NCBI RefSeq assembly: GCF_000972845.2
Contig: NC_040012.1
Coordinates: forward strand, 12,150,930 to 12,214,929
DNA from: Larimichthys crocea
Taxonomy: Eukaryota > Chordata > Actinopteri > Sciaenidae
Reading direction: 5' to 3'
Length of the DNA stretch: 64,000 nucleotides
The translations under genes and the position numbers were made by a program. The notes below the pieces were generated by a model. The model was not told where the DNA came from, did not search any database, and worked only from the letters and a program-made list of their open reading frames with translations. Shown here piece after piece: positions 50,285-63,480 of this stretch (positions are counted from its first letter, which is position 1; the number at the start of each line of letters is the position of its first letter).

Positions 50285-52480
50285 TGTTCTAGATGGGAGT
50301 AGGTTTAATACCAAGGCGCCTTAAAATTCGCTGTGAAGGGTGATTTAAGAGCATATGAAGTTATCTTCTATTGACAGCCGGTGTCAACAGCGGTAGATGA
50401 CTCACAAAGGTTATGTCCCGTTGTCTGAGAAACAAACACGGTATAAATAAAAACACACCTGTCATAACTTGAAGCACGCCATGATGGGAACAGATATATG
50501 AAACTGTTGACTATTTTAAGAATATTTATTACCTTTACTGCCTTTTTTCCTTGATGACTAAACATGGCAGTCCTCTGTTTTGTTACTTTGTCGTGTGTTG
50601 AAATTATTGCCACTACAGAAGATTAAATAGACGCTGCAGAGTGAGTAAATATCTCACTGTCTGACCTGATCCTTGGTGGTGAGCAGTTGGCATCCTGGAG
50701 TCTCATTTCCTGGTTTTTAAGAGGGCATCCTTCCTTCTTTGACTCCAACTTCCTCTCTATTACACCCATTGTACAAAGCACTGCTTCACAGGTTCTCCCA
50801 GTGTGTATTAGAAGGTGCTTCAAGTGGCTTTTGGACTTTGGCTTTAATTTGCTCAGGACAAATGGCCACTAACTGCAGCCACCACCTGTCCTGAGACACA
50901 GCATGCACTGTGTAGGTGAAAACGTTGGGCTGAGAGACGTCATTGACCATGGCTTTAAAGGACAAATCTCAAATGAAGTCATCAGTCAGTGAAAACTTGT
51001 GTCCTTGTTGGGATAGTTTGTTGATGTTTGCTCTTCTCTCCTGATGACTTACTGATAGAAGACCAAGACTGTTAGATGTTACTATTATGGTGAATGCAAA
51101 TATTATTTCACTGATTGTCACAAGGGCAAATGTTGTCACAGGAACTGGAACACACGATAACAACTCCCACTTTGTGCGTGGGAGTAATGTCCCGTATTTA
51201 ACCAGCATTTAGATTTTTACCAAATGTGGTATGCGCACTACATCATATCGTTGCACTTCAAACTGTAATAATTTTATATTAAATTGTACTTTTTGAGGAC
51301 ATATTAAAGCAAGAAGTGCCAGTATTTCAAAACAGCGGAAGACATCGCTTCACTGGAGGAAGAAGCTTCCTAGTTTCAGCATTTTTTTCACATTTAATAG
51401 GGAAGAGATTGTGAAACACTCGTCTCTTTCACGGTGGTGACATGTCATGAATATTTTTTTTCTATAATTCAAGCCCTTCAAACATTTATGTGATTATACC
51501 TCATATTTATATGGTCTAAATAAATGCCCATAAGTCCTAGCTTAACTTCACATGGATATTTTTGCAGTGTACAGTTAAATTGCTTATCTAATAACAGCCT
51601 CCTCACTGTCATTAGCCGAAACCAAGATGAATGTTTGAGACGGTTCAGAGTGGGAAGGCTGAGAACTTTATCCCACTGTTCTAATATTTCTACCCACAGT
51701 TGAACCTCAACCCCAGACTACCATTGGCTGTCTCACATGAACACCAATTAGGCGTGATGCAGGACAGAAATAAAGGCCGATGCACTTTGCTACGAGGAGC
51801 GTTTGTGTTTTTCTTCTCCCTCAACGTCAGAGCGGGTAACCGGTGTGCGGTCCAAGTATTCTGGTCGTAATAGTAGCTCAGTGTTCCGGGAACTCCGGGA
51901 TAAAAAGTGAAAAAAACAAGGTGGTGAGGTTTTCTGGGTAATAACTCCATCTTTCTGTATTGCAGTGCAAGAGGGAGGAGGAGCGTTTCTCTCTCCCTTT
52001 TTTTTTTTCATATTTTTTTTGTTCTGGCAGGTTCCATAGCCTCCTGTCCATGGAAAGCATACTCTGCACATTCTGCAGACAAGGGTCTTCAGGGAGGAAA
52101 TAGAGAGGAAATTGTGCAGAAAGTGTAAAAAAAATCAGTCTCCCCTTCTCTCTTTCTCTGCCTGTCTGTGGCTCACTTCACACAAAGAACGACTCCTTGT
52201 TTTCAGTTCACTTCTAATTACTTATATTTATCCCTCAAGGGGCAAGTTAAGCCAAGAAGTTTTGAAAACAACGTTCATACACAACATCATATACGGTAAA
52301 TAGAGGGCGGATTGTTCATTATATATTTCAATTATTCTGGTTTATTTCTGTGTAAAATCGCATCAGGACTCACTGCCAAACATCTGTCATGTTTGACTTC
52401 TTTAACAAGATCATTTACAATTAGCACTCACCGCTCGGGTGTTAATGCATGATCAGAATTTTAAATGTGATACAATGCAG
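50285..52480. other. Intergenic, no gene seen
   Basis: Noncoding by inspection. T runs at 51,455-51,461 and 51,999-52,020. Confidence 0.5.
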
Positions 52481-52553
52481 ATTCAGCGATACTGGATCTC
52501 CAACCTTCTGCTAACTGGCGGAAAATGATGTTGATTTTCTTTATAATCCCAGG

Positions 52554-52661
52554 CTTCGCCAAGAATGTTGAGGACAAATATGATGAAGAGGAACAGGAAA
52601 CTTTAGTGGCTTTGCGAGATTTCATCCTCTACCCCATTAGACAAATAATGGCAAAGCTCCT
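52554..52661 (+). other. Exon-like open stretch after an acceptor-like AG (unassigned)
   Basis: TTTCTTTATAATCCCAG (52,537-52,553) resembles a 3' splice site. The frame after it is open and has a coding-like look, GFAKNVEDKYDEEEQETLVA then LRDFILYPIRQIMAK, with charged and hydrophobic runs. There is no clear donor before the frame enters GT-rich DNA, and I do not recognise the protein. It may be a conserved noncoding block instead. Confidence 0.15.
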
Positions 52662-52829
52662 CTTGCACACCCAGTTTGTCACTTTTACACTCTTACATTA
52701 TGCTTTTCGACGAGGGCTCAGGGGGAGCGTGTGTACCTTTGTGCGTATGTGGTTCGTGTGTGTATTTATGTACGTCAGTCAGTGTTTTGTTGCAGCAGGG
52801 TGTAGATTTAAGAGGTAAAATTGGCAGGA

Positions 52830-54630
52830 GGGGGGGGCGGGGTTCGTTTAGGAGCTGAGGTTTCAGATGAGGGGTTTGTAAATCTTCTCAGGGGAGCTCA
52901 TTTGTGCCAGGTGGTCACACTTTTGGAGTTGGTAACTAACCTCTACCACATGCTGTCACCTGTATGTGAAGTTACGATGCGGTTTCATTATGGCACCTCC
53001 CCCAGTATCCAATGGGTGGTGCTGTCTTTAAGAGAAAGAGACAGCAGTTGCCCAGGTAACATCCAAAACTGAGTAATAAACTATAGTACTTTTTCCCCCA
53101 GAAAGTATTTTCATTACCTTTTCCACATAAACCTTTTCTTCACACTGTATATTGAATTCTAATCTATGCATATTTCCTCATCCGAGCATAATCAATGCAT
53201 TTACAGCAAGAGAAAATCAGATTTTACTATCAACTTTCCTTCCTGTGCGTTTCAGAGGCAGGACTGGCCTTCAAATCTGTACATGATGAATTGTGTCGAA
53301 ACAGATTCATCTGCCAATCAGCCTAAAATGAATTTAGGTCACTTCCTTTTCATGCCCTGCCAAATTACAAATAGAACAATCCTCTTGTAATCAAATACTG
53401 CTGATTGGATTTCAGAAAAGGCTCACCTTTTTTTTGTTTATCACATATAAGTATATCGGGACTAAAACGTTTTCAGTGTCTTTGGTTGTCACCTGGAAGA
53501 CGATTTGAAAGTCAGTAGCGTTGTGAGTTTGTGAGACTACTATGAAGTTAAAAATGTTGTCACCCTGGATCAAGGGTTAATAAAGCAAAGACAGACGGGA
53601 AAAGACTTCAAAGAAACTTCTAAGTAGATTTGGCAGTGGGGTGCCTTGCCACAAAAGACCATGTTTGGGATTGAATGAAAAGAAGCATGTCACCGGAGGG
53701 AAATGTGGTCAGGCATGTTGAATGTATCAAAAGAATATAACTGATAAATAAAAGGAGGATGGAGAGGTTGTAAACTTCACAGCCTGAGCCGAGGAGGGAA
53801 AAGACCCCTGCCGTCTGTGATTATTTAACAACAAAGCCTACTCCAGTTTCTGTAGCAGGATGCATCCTAATAACAAAAAAATCTCACGAGCACACGCTCG
53901 TGCACAGAGAGAGAACCTCACGCTCGATAACTGAATCACATCGGACTCACTCAAACAATGTGAGTTAAAAGGTGCTGTTCAAGATTAGGCTGCCTTTGAT
54001 CTCGATGATGCCTCCATGATGTTGTGAACTAAATTTTGTAAATTACATTACATTTATATTACAGTGTGATTTTTTAATTAATTAAATATGTAAGTATATC
54101 GAAGAAGACACTACGGAGGTTTGAGGGGGTACCTGTTTAGTTAGCAAGTTAAAAAAAACTTTTTTGTGATACTTGGACATATTTTTTTGCCGGTTTCCTT
54201 TGTTTCCACTGAATGGAAACACACTGACTGTACATCATTATTGGGCCTGAATCGCTACAAACTTTTTTTTTTTGTAAACAAACACCGTATTCAGTGTTCC
54301 TACCAAAGCTATTGTGTGGATCCTGGAGGCCTGACAAACGTGTTGAATACATTTCCTTCCCTGATAAAACATTTTGCAAAGCCAGATTTTTGGAATATTT
54401 TCAAACTTGAACTGTTTAGTTCTATATTTACATCAGCTGGCAGCCCCTATTCCTGAGAAATTACATTTATATACAACTAATTTGCTACAGCAATTATGAT
54501 TTCAATGAACATAATGAGGAATCGTCGGTAATTAACATACCTGGCATGTTGCAAAAATGCTGTGACAGTAAAAGTAAAGTTCTGCCAAAGTAGGAAATCT
54601 TGCTTTATACCATGCACTCGTAGAGTTACA
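52830..54630. other. Intergenic, no gene seen
   Basis: Noncoding by inspection. A G run at 52,830-52,838. CACGAGC/GCTCGTG (53,885-53,891 / 53,896-53,902) is a perfect 7-bp inverted repeat. Confidence 0.5.
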
Positions 54631-54637
54631 GAACTTT

Positions 54638-54855
54638 TTATGGTTATGTTTAGGCACTGGCAGCATTTGCTTAACAGTTGGGAAAGATCATGTTTTGTTG
54701 GTGGTCTAAAAGTTCGTTGAAATCACGTTCTTTCCATGTAAAACCCTAACCCTAACCCCTTACCCTTTGCTTTAATCAAAGTGCCTAACCACAGACATGA
54801 ACCCAGGCACTTTTTATACATAGACTCCAACCACCACCTTGCAACTCCCCATGCT
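54638..54855. repeat. Dispersed fish repeat with telomere-like core
   Basis: GGTTATGTTTAGGCACTGG on the left and GTGCCTAACC (54,781-54,790) on the right form imperfect inverted arms. GGGAAAGATCATGTTTTG and AAACCCTAACCCTAACCCC (54,741-54,759) lie between. I recall the order 'GGTTAGGTTTAGGCA ... GGAAAGATC ...' from abundant fish repeats. Confidence 0.6.
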
Positions 54856-55682
54856 AAATTTCATTCACTGCCGCCCACTGCCAATGACTGGAATAGCAGC
54901 AAACCATGAGTATGTTCCTTATCGTGCTAATGTTCGTCCTTGTGTTAGTCGATCACAGCATACAAACAAAACGAGGACTTGATCATCAAAACATTGCTTT
55001 ATAGCATCAACAGTGGTGAAAAACCGGTACCTTTAAATTTAGCTCTTCTAAATAAAAAACTTTGTAGATTCTGCCTCATTTACTCTGACATCAGAGGGGA
55101 AAACTTAATTGGACAATATTGCTCCAAGGGAGGTTTTTTCCCCCTCTCGTCAGACTTTTCTAGCCAGACAAAAATGTCTACACCAAATGTCCTGTAACAG
55201 GCAGTCATGGATTAATCTGCGTGTTGTGCCTTGACTTCGTTGGGCCTGACAGCCCTGGTAATGGAGCGTATGAATGGTCTAGATTCCACTACAGGTAGAA
55301 AACCTGAGGCCAGGAACCTTTCAAAAAAACTCAGCTGATTACAAAAAAGGAGAACACTTCCACTGCTGGCTTGTTAAAATAAACAAATATGGCACTGAAA
55401 CCCATCAGTTGTAATAGAGTTGTGGGGTAGACTTGGAGGGCACATTATTTTCTCTCTTCAAAGGCAAAAAGAGAGAGAGAGAGAGACCATGACAGGGTAG
55501 CATGGAGCTGTTTTCCATGTCAACAACAGGGCTATTCATCTCTCAGAAGGTGAGCAAAACTGGAGTCTGTGGTCGAATATTCAAGAAGAGGAGGAGTCGA
55601 GAGATGTGTTAGAATTTGAGAAGTGTTAATCAGGGAGAGGATGTGGGCCTTCTGGCCTGTGCCTGATTACCACCAAATGGGC

Positions 55683-55700
55683 CAGCAGCAGCAGCAGCAG
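55683..55700. repeat. (CAG)6 trinucleotide repeat
   Basis: Six CAG units in a noncoding context. Confidence 0.95.
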
Positions 55701-55929
55701 CACAGCTGGGCCCTACCACAGTGTGGGGATTGGAGGTGGTGGTGGAGGGTAAGCAATGGAAGACACCATACAGAGGGTTAAGGGACAAGAAGAGTGATTA
55801 CACGTAGGGACTTTCCACTATATTTCAGATACAGCCTCATACTTTACTTGACACTGACCAGAGGAATTTAGTCTGTTTCTCCTGTATCTATGACGTATTA
55901 CGTGTCCAGGACAAAAAGGTCGATTGCTA

Positions 55930-56145
55930 ATTGTGCTGATGGGAATAGCTGACTATTTAACCTCCTGTACCCCTCTTGTGCCATTATCTGCGGTTACCCC
56001 TCACAGGTGCCCCATCATGTGCCTCTAACAGAGTTTGTCAGTTCATTAATCCCAGCTGCAGTAGAAGAATGCTGTTTTTCTCCCCCTGGATGATTGGTCC
56101 TGACAGTCAGAGCAAGCCAGTGACTGTTAAGAGATAATCAAGGAT
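55930..56145. promoter_or_regulatory. Candidate conserved noncoding element
   Basis: Balanced block with TTATCTGCGGTTAC (GATA-like beside RUNX-like TGCGGTT, 55,989-55,995), CATTAATCCCAG, GATGATTGG and AGATAATC. No coding frame or repeat recognised. Confidence 0.25.
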
Positions 56146-57440
56146 TTTTTTTTTCCCCCCTCATCTGAGCTCAACACATCGCTCACCTCTGCCTGCCAAG
56201 TTTAAGTGCATGACTCAACATTGTGACATATCTGATGAATTATGTATCTCTCTCTGACTCTCATCTTGTGTCTCTCCTGCTCTTGACAGTTTTACTCCCT
56301 CGCTCTGCTTTTCAAATATGTTTTTTTCTTCTTCTTTTTTTTTACACAGTCCTGCTGCACAGCCGTTTAAAGGCCAGTGATTTTAACAAGACAATAAAAA
56401 AGGAAAACAGGTTCTATTTGGTTTCTCATGTGTGTCTTTAGTGCTCTGATTTAGTAGCTATAGTACATCGTTGGATAAGACTGACATCAGCAGAAAAATT
56501 TATGGTCAAATTGATCTCGATATGTGTAAGTGATCTACTGTGACTGTGTTTTACATACCCTATTTCTACAGAGAGACAAAAAAGTGCATTATTGTTTGGT
56601 CACTTGCAAAAAGTTTGTAATTGCTCAAGAAGAGGTCGTGTGAGTTTTGGACATTTCATATATAAAATATCAAACTTCAAATGCTAAAACATGAATTTGC
56701 ATGCACAATATTCATAATCATGATGCTAAAAATTTAGATTATTATTATTTTTTTCTCAAAATATTAGTACTTGCCTCAAAACGCTCAAATCAGGAAACTT
56801 TAAGTTATTCTGAACTAAAGAAAAGTCTCATCACAAATGGGCCACTACATCTTGACAAATGAACAAACAGTGTAATAATAATAAAAAAAACAAAAAAACA
56901 ACAACAATCCATAATAATGTTGATTGTCATATTTATGTTCTGAAATTCAGGACATCTATACTGTAGCAATAACTCACTCTTCTTGTGCCTTTAAACATGA
57001 AAAGCAAAACAGTACGGTTGTCACTGTGTATATAATAATACACATATAATGATAATAATGTATATCTCTACATTATAAAAAGACTCCCATAACAGAAGTA
57101 CACACAGTTGCATTTATTTATAAATGTGGTGTTAACAGAGTCTGCAGGGAGCCCAAAGGACTGTCTGTGACCTCATAAAGATCAATGTGAGGCTTTCACA
57201 GCAAGAGAAGGAAATGTAACAATGTAACAATATGATTGTTTTGCACTTCCTCTAACATGAAAGCCACACGGAAAGAGACAAGTCTATTCTGAGCCATAAA
57301 AGGCTCATTTCTTGTCTTATTTTAAACGTGTTTATTTCTGAAAGGAATATTTAGAATATTTTTAGACTAAATGAAAAGTGTCATGGGCTTGAAAAGGGGG
57401 AATTCAGTTGAGTAGGTGCGGATGTTTTAAACACGCGCAC

Positions 57441-57468
57441 AGACACACACACATACACACACACACAG
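57441..57468. repeat. (CA)n microsatellite, interrupted
   Basis: CA units with one TA interruption. Confidence 0.9.
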
Positions 57469-57944
57469 CATCACACGTTACAACTGTATGCACGTCATGC
57501 AAAACATCCGTCTTTGTACTTTGCAACCATAAAGCGACCACCAGAACACCTCCACCTGTGAAGTGATCCAACGTGTGATAATAGCTCTGAGTGCAGTGCT
57601 TCATTCTGTCATGGCTGCCTGAGGCCAGGTGAACGTTTCCTTCCCTCGCTCTTTCCTGTTCTTCTTAAAAGCCAGGCAGGTGAGGCAGGCAAATCCCACT
57701 TAAGATAAGTGGATTAAATAGCCTGTATCTTAAGCCTTGCAGCGACCGTGTCAGTCTGGCATACAGACATACTGGGCATGTTTTTGTACTAAAAATGTAA
57801 AGCAGTGGGGAATGTTTGTTTGAGATTCAACAGGGAGTTTTTTTTTAGAAACTGTTAACAGATATTAGACAGGGCAGTAAAAGATTGAATTCAGGCTGTT
57901 TTTCTCTTTCCTTTTTCCTCACTATTATGTAACTGACTTATACT

Positions 57945-58005
57945 CAGAGGTGGACAGAGTACACAACTTCACTACTTGAGTAAAAGTACAGATACTACAG
58001 GAAAG
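57945..58005 (+). mobile_element. hAT (Tol2-like) terminal fragment
   Basis: CAGAGGTGGACAGAGTACAC followed by ACTACTTGAGTAAAAGTACAG matches the style of Tol2-related hAT ends (CAGAGGTG then ACTTGAGTA motifs). The rest is lost, so it is a solo or truncated terminus. Confidence 0.6.
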
Positions 58006-58009
58006 GAAA

Positions 58010-58965
58010 GTCATTGTAGATGTTTATAGCTCAAAAATAAAGAAATAAAGGCAAGAAGCCTCAGAACACAGACTCAGCTGCATTCATCAACACATGAAAT
58101 TTCTACATATTGTAGTTTAGTTTAGTTATTGTAGGACAAGCTCGTACAATTACGTTTCAAATGTTCATCTGCAATTTAACAAACATTAAGCTAATTAACA
58201 TCAGTAGCTACTTTACATACCACAACGTGCTCAACGTTCAGGTTGGAAGACGAGTTTTTGTAGGCCGTGATATAATTTGTTTGCGGTATGCACAACAAAC
58301 ATTTCAACTGAAATGAATCAGTTTTTGTGACAAAAATGTCAAACATGGGTTTGAGAAAAGGCCACAGGTGCTCGGTGGGACTTTCTCTATGTGTTTCTCC
58401 AGTTTCTTCCTCCATTGTATAGATTGTATGGCATGACGTGGTACAGGTACGGCAATACGACTAAGGCAAACCATACGCGAATCAGCAGAAACAGTTTATT
58501 TTCTCAGAATTTTGAAAAAAAAAAAATAATAAAAATCATCAGCTGACAAAGATTATTCCTGCTAATTAATTGTTAGTACTGCAGAGGTATGAGCAAGAGA
58601 TCAGGAGATAATTTGTTTTTACAGATTTTCTCAGTGAGAATTTATGAATATGAATGTTCAGTATTAACTTTAGAGATATTTTTTGACTCCTTGGGGGCAA
58701 ACACAATGTTGTTCTTGCTGCATTATTCCATCCTCTATTCTTTCTCTTCGTTAGGAATTAATGGATTTTAAATCATGTTGATGACATTGGCACTCTGCAC
58801 CTGTATGTCTGTCGTGCTGTGTGTACGATCATCCATGAAATGTATGTAACACTTTACGGCACTAAGTCACACACCACCAGCTATCACTGATTTTTGTAAA
58901 TCTGGATCATATTTCATTTAGAAAATGTTTTCTGGTTTTCTCTCTAACGTCCATCTGCTCCACCT
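58010..58965. other. Intergenic, no gene seen
   Basis: Noncoding by inspection; an A run at 58,517-58,528. Confidence 0.5.
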
Positions 58966-58969
58966 TATC

Positions 58970-59255
58970 TCTTGGTGACTTACAGTTTCCTGATGGACAG
59001 TAAATGCTGCAAACTATAGCTGCTGTTAGCTTATGTTAGCTCAGTTTGTTAGCCAGGCTGTGCAGACTGTGAACTCAGAGCACCTGGCGAGTGTTGGGAA
59101 GCAAAGATATAGCAGCTGGCTGCCATATCTTGTGTTGTTGCACATGCTTGATGTTTGATCACAAGTAATATAATCATAACAAAGACACATATATATCCAT
59201 ATTTCCGACAGTGGTATTACATTCTACCAATTTTTACTCAATATTGCTTTAACTC
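58970..59255 (+). repeat. Probable dispersed fish repeat
   Basis: AGCTGCTGTTAGCTTATG, TTAGCTCAGTTTGTTAGCC, TGTGCAGACTGTGAACTCAG and a right side ending TACTCAATATTGCTTTAA resemble a fish repeat rich in TTAGC words. The match is from memory and diverged. Confidence 0.35.
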
Positions 59256-61265
59256 CTGAGTGAACTGTCTGGCTCTTTAGCTGATAAATGCTGCACATTC
59301 ACTTGCTGGTTGCTTATTTTGTCTGTGGATACAGTGGATTTATCAGAGCATTTACACCCAAAACAGCTGCTAGCTGTGGCGAAACAGTACAGACAACAGT
59401 ACAGTACAGACAGCACAAGATGCTGAAGCGCTCCATACAGCTGAATTGGACTGCAGAGTTTATGGGGTTCATCAAACAATCAACCCTTCTCACGTACACA
59501 TAGTCATTTGATCCTGTTAATATAAATATTGATTATAGCAGATTATAATGAACATAATGAGAGAGAGAGAACACAACTGGAGTGAGTTTTCACAGCCAAA
59601 CGGAGAGCGAGGGAGACAGGGAAACTAGTGAAGTTTGTTTTAGGTAAGCGAAAGTGACCTCTTCAAACTCTCAGTCCAGAATAATCATTTTCACTGCCAC
59701 AAGAATAGCTACATAATTGCGTGGAATGCAAAAATCTTTGCTATTCCACGCTTCAGCTTCTCTTAAGTACTGTTGGATTTATCCTGTCAGTAAGCCGCGA
59801 TCCCCTGATGCCTCTCTGTAAGTGATAAAGTGAGGAAAGAAAAGGGTTTGCTGAGTTGAACATGTACAGACAGTACAGAGGGAATAAAAGCTTCCACATC
59901 AAAATTGACAGAGCAAGAGGAGCTCAATTTACACAGATATTATATTCAAGTGATTTTCACATTCCTGCCACTGACTTCCAATTTTCTCCACTGAAAGAAA
60001 TGAAACAGCACAGCAAACTCAAACTGAGGCACTTTCTCTCTGTAGCTGACAATCCTACAATGAATGTTGTCTCCAGCGCTGTCTACACAACACCCAGCCC
60101 TGCAGTGGCTTCATAAATTAGTGAGAGCAGTGTGTGTTGTTTTTGCTATATAAGGCTCTCTGCGATTAATCACTGAAAAAGCATGTTCCTTTAGTCACGA
60201 CCTGGGAATTTGGAGATTTTGACAAGACTCTGCACAAAGTCATAGGGCAGGCACCAGCTGGACTGGCATGTGGGTGGACTGAGCAATCAGAGACAGAATC
60301 AAGGCTGTCCTTATTACCGCTTTTCTCTTCTTGTGTATCCAGTTTATTCAGTAGTCAGCTAATCAGTTTATTACATGTACTCTGTTACATGTATTTAAGT
60401 GAATTTATTAGTAAATTGTACTTACTGGAGTAGTTTTAATGTGGCACACTTGCTATAAAAAATCTATACTTTTTCTCTGTTACATTTGGATACACTTAGG
60501 ATCATTTGAATGTGCTATAAAGACGTTCTTTTAATCACTACGAATTATTCTGTTTTAAGAAAACTGAAGATCTCTTGCTATGACAACATATCACGTTATC
60601 TTGTAATACCACCAAACTTTCTCATCGTTATACTAAATCAACATCTAAGAACATCTTTCCTTTCCACTACTACATACATGTTATGATGACAACTGTTTCA
60701 ACACACCACTTTTTATGATGAAACACAAGCTCAAAATGTGCAGAGGTTTTCTTTATTTACACGCCAGACACTCTTAACATGATCACAGTGAAGACATCAT
60801 TTTACTGACAGATGAAAAAATGTCTATCTGATGTATGTATATCAAATGGATATATGTATTTGGATGAAATGACTTCCCTGTGCAAATGTGTCACTGAGAC
60901 GTTGAAAAACATGTCCCAGACTTCCCTTTTTTTCTAATAAGGGAAAGTATGACAGGCATGTATGCTGCCTCCCACACTCTATTTGTTGTCCTTTATTCCC
61001 GCGACGCGTATAAAAAGGGGAAAAATGAACGTGATATCTTTTTACATCTCAGTTCTTAATGCTCTCCGGTGGCCGTGGAACCCCCATATTTCCACCCCCA
61101 CACCCAAAAAAAAGTTTAAAGCCTCTTGCTCAGCTGGGTTCTCCCTTTGTAAGGAGAATGTTCAAAGTATTACACTGTCACTAATCATCCATGTTACAAC
61201 ATCTTGAGCAGCGAGGGCTGTCACTCTGACTCCACCAAACCATTATGGTGCCACAGGGTTGAAGG
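59256..61265. other. Intergenic, no gene seen; possible old hAT fragment
   Basis: Noncoding. Around 60,385-60,490 TGTACTTACTGGAGTAGTTT and CTCTGTTACATTTGGATACA are reminiscent of degraded hAT internal sequence. TATAAAAAGG at 61,009-61,018 is a TATA-like word after CGACGCG, without a recognisable gene. Confidence 0.4.
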
Positions 61266-61269
61266 AATA

Positions 61270-61690
61270 GTCCACTTTGATCTCCTCAGAGGAGAGCTAT
61301 GGAGACATCTTTCAGCCTCTCTGCTCGTCTCCTCTCTCCCCTTCTTCTCTCCTCCCCCTCACTCCCTCTGGTGAGAGACTTTAAACAGTAGGCTGGAGGC
61401 TGTTATTTTGGGAGGGCTGAGGGGCGAGGGGGTGAGCGAAGAATAATATCTTGTACTCCAGGGCCCGGACGGCTCCCCCAGCCCATCAAACGAGTAACAA
61501 ATGCGGTTACAGACCCATAAAGAATAAAGGGAGGGGAGAGAAGAAGAACGAGGGGGCAACATTTTTCTGACACAGTTTTACAGCTCTGCTTATTACAAGG
61601 AGCAGCTTAAGCTCTCCCTCCTCTCCTCGCTCAGCTCACCGCCTCCATTATCAGTCATATCTACACATTCCTGTAAGGACGGAGGGGTGC
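61270..61690. promoter_or_regulatory. Candidate conserved noncoding element
   Basis: About 400 bp, partly CT/GA-rich at the left, then balanced. TGCGGTTAC (61,502-61,510, RUNX-like) and CCATAAAGAATAAAGG (HOX/CDX-like) lie together. The same TGCGGTTAC word occurs at 55,989. Confidence 0.25.
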
Positions 61691-61699
61691 AGGATGGAG

Positions 61700-63250
61700 G
61701 GATGAACTAGGTGAAAGAGTTGAATACAGAGTGGGGTGCCAATATGAAGCAGAGAGGACTGATACATTTCATTTTTAATTCTACTTTTTAGGTTTTAGGA
61801 TTGATGCAAGGATGTGAAGATGTTTTTGTCCTCCTCTATGGTATTTCAGTACTTTTTTGTTTCATGATTTCAATTTCTATTTATATTTTTAAATATAATA
61901 ACAGTGAATGATTTATATTTAGGAAATGACATCTTAGCGTTCTGTATTGCACAAAAAGTAAACATAAAATATAACATAAAATATTGTACATACATAAAAC
62001 ACAAAGAAAATTAACATGTATTTAGTTAATTAAAAAGTACTTAATGTCACATTTTTATATACAAGTTGCTTCTGACAATCATATCATCATTCGTTTGAGC
62101 ACTATTTCAAATAACCTCTTTTCATTTAATCTTTTCATATGTGGAAATATGCTGATGCCAACATGTTTTTATACTTTTATCCATATTTCTTTTTAATCAT
62201 GTTTGTGTTTATTGATGCATTCCCTAATTATTCTTGTGTTTTTATCTGATTTTCAGCAGCTACATTCAACCTTTTGATGTTTTTCAAATCTATGACTAAA
62301 TGGACTTGAAAACATGTTGGAATACAGATGTTTTTGTCTAACTATTCAGCAACATCTGAAGCTGAATAGCAGAACAAAGGTTTTACATACACACACGTGG
62401 CGACTGTATGTGACTAATAACACTGAGGTGACGTTACTATTCTCTGAATTCAACAACATGTCCGAGCAGATGTAAGACATGTAAGATGTAATCTATTTAT
62501 TAGGTGGCATGATTATTGGTGCCTCGTATACATTTTATAATTTTACTGATTTCATTTCACCCTACTTCATTCTTAAGTTTGAAGACATTTGTGCAGATAT
62601 AGACTTGTTAATGAGGATGCAAAATAAATATCGATGAATCATAAGTGCCTACAAACTAAACTCTTGAGAGTCTATTATAAAGGGAGTGGTTAATAAGGGA
62701 AGGAGGGAGCGATATCAGCCACGCAGCCAGTGAGAAACACTGCATTGCATCTGTACTGCACTCCTAATTTGAACGTTTTACCAGAAGCAAAAAAGCTATT
62801 ATTTACAATATTTTGTGAAAAAGTTACTTTAAGTGCCTTCTTGTAATTATCAGCTTTCTCTATATGTGTACTTTGCTTAGTTATGATAATATTTGCTTTA
62901 CCTGCTTGCTGAATTGAGCATGGCTAACACGCCTTGGGCGGTAACCTTCATAGACCAGCTGATGTTGAATTGCTTCTGTTGTGGTTACATTTTAGAGCTG
63001 AGTTGCATTTTCTCATACTTCAAATTCTTTGGGGAACTTCCCTGGCATCTTGTTCACGTTCACAAGACGCATCCTTACAAAATAACAGTGTTTGATTTTA
63101 GTTGCTAAACTATGCAAAGTGGGATTACTTTTGCAGGATGTTAAATTGAAGCGATTAGGTAAGATTTGTTTTGCCAAGATGCTCATAAATGGCAGGCATG
63201 TAGTGCTAAATGAGATGTCTACACTACTTATGTTTGAATAAAATTCCCTA
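61700..63250. other. AT-rich intergenic, no gene seen
   Basis: Noncoding by inspection. Confidence 0.5.
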
Positions 63251-63254
63251 ATCA

Positions 63255-63480
63255 TTTTGCCTTGCCAGCTCCACTCTACCTCTCTCTGTCTACTATGCAT
63301 TTCTTCTCCCAGCAGTCTAATGAACCACGGTTCACTGACCAGCGAGATGCGGCTGATTAATTCAGAGCCAGATAGGCGGCTCTGCCCCTCTCCATTTCTC
63401 TGAGGGCAGCAGGGAGGGTGACTGGAGATCTCATCCTCACTCAATTAAACTGAACCCTCGGCCCACGTGTTACCTCCCCA
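63255..63480. promoter_or_regulatory. Candidate conserved noncoding element
   Basis: Balanced block with AACCAC (reverse RUNX-like, 63,323-63,328), GCTGATTAATTCAGAGCC and CTCAATTAAACTG. A 143-codon minus-strand frame (63,013-63,444), the longest in the window, overlaps it but shows no domain, signal peptide or splice context. Confidence 0.25.

Larger units (their letters stand above)
54860..57435. other. Intergenic, one candidate regulatory block
   Basis: Noncoding by inspection. Contains (GA)n at 55,471-55,485, (CAG)6 at 55,683-55,700, and a candidate regulatory block at 55,930-56,145. T runs at 56,145-56,153 and 56,334-56,343. Confidence 0.5.

Noticed and set aside
55683..55700. (CAG)6 as a possible poly-Gln coding tract
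   Set aside because: No long frame surrounds it; short trinucleotide repeat in noncoding DNA.
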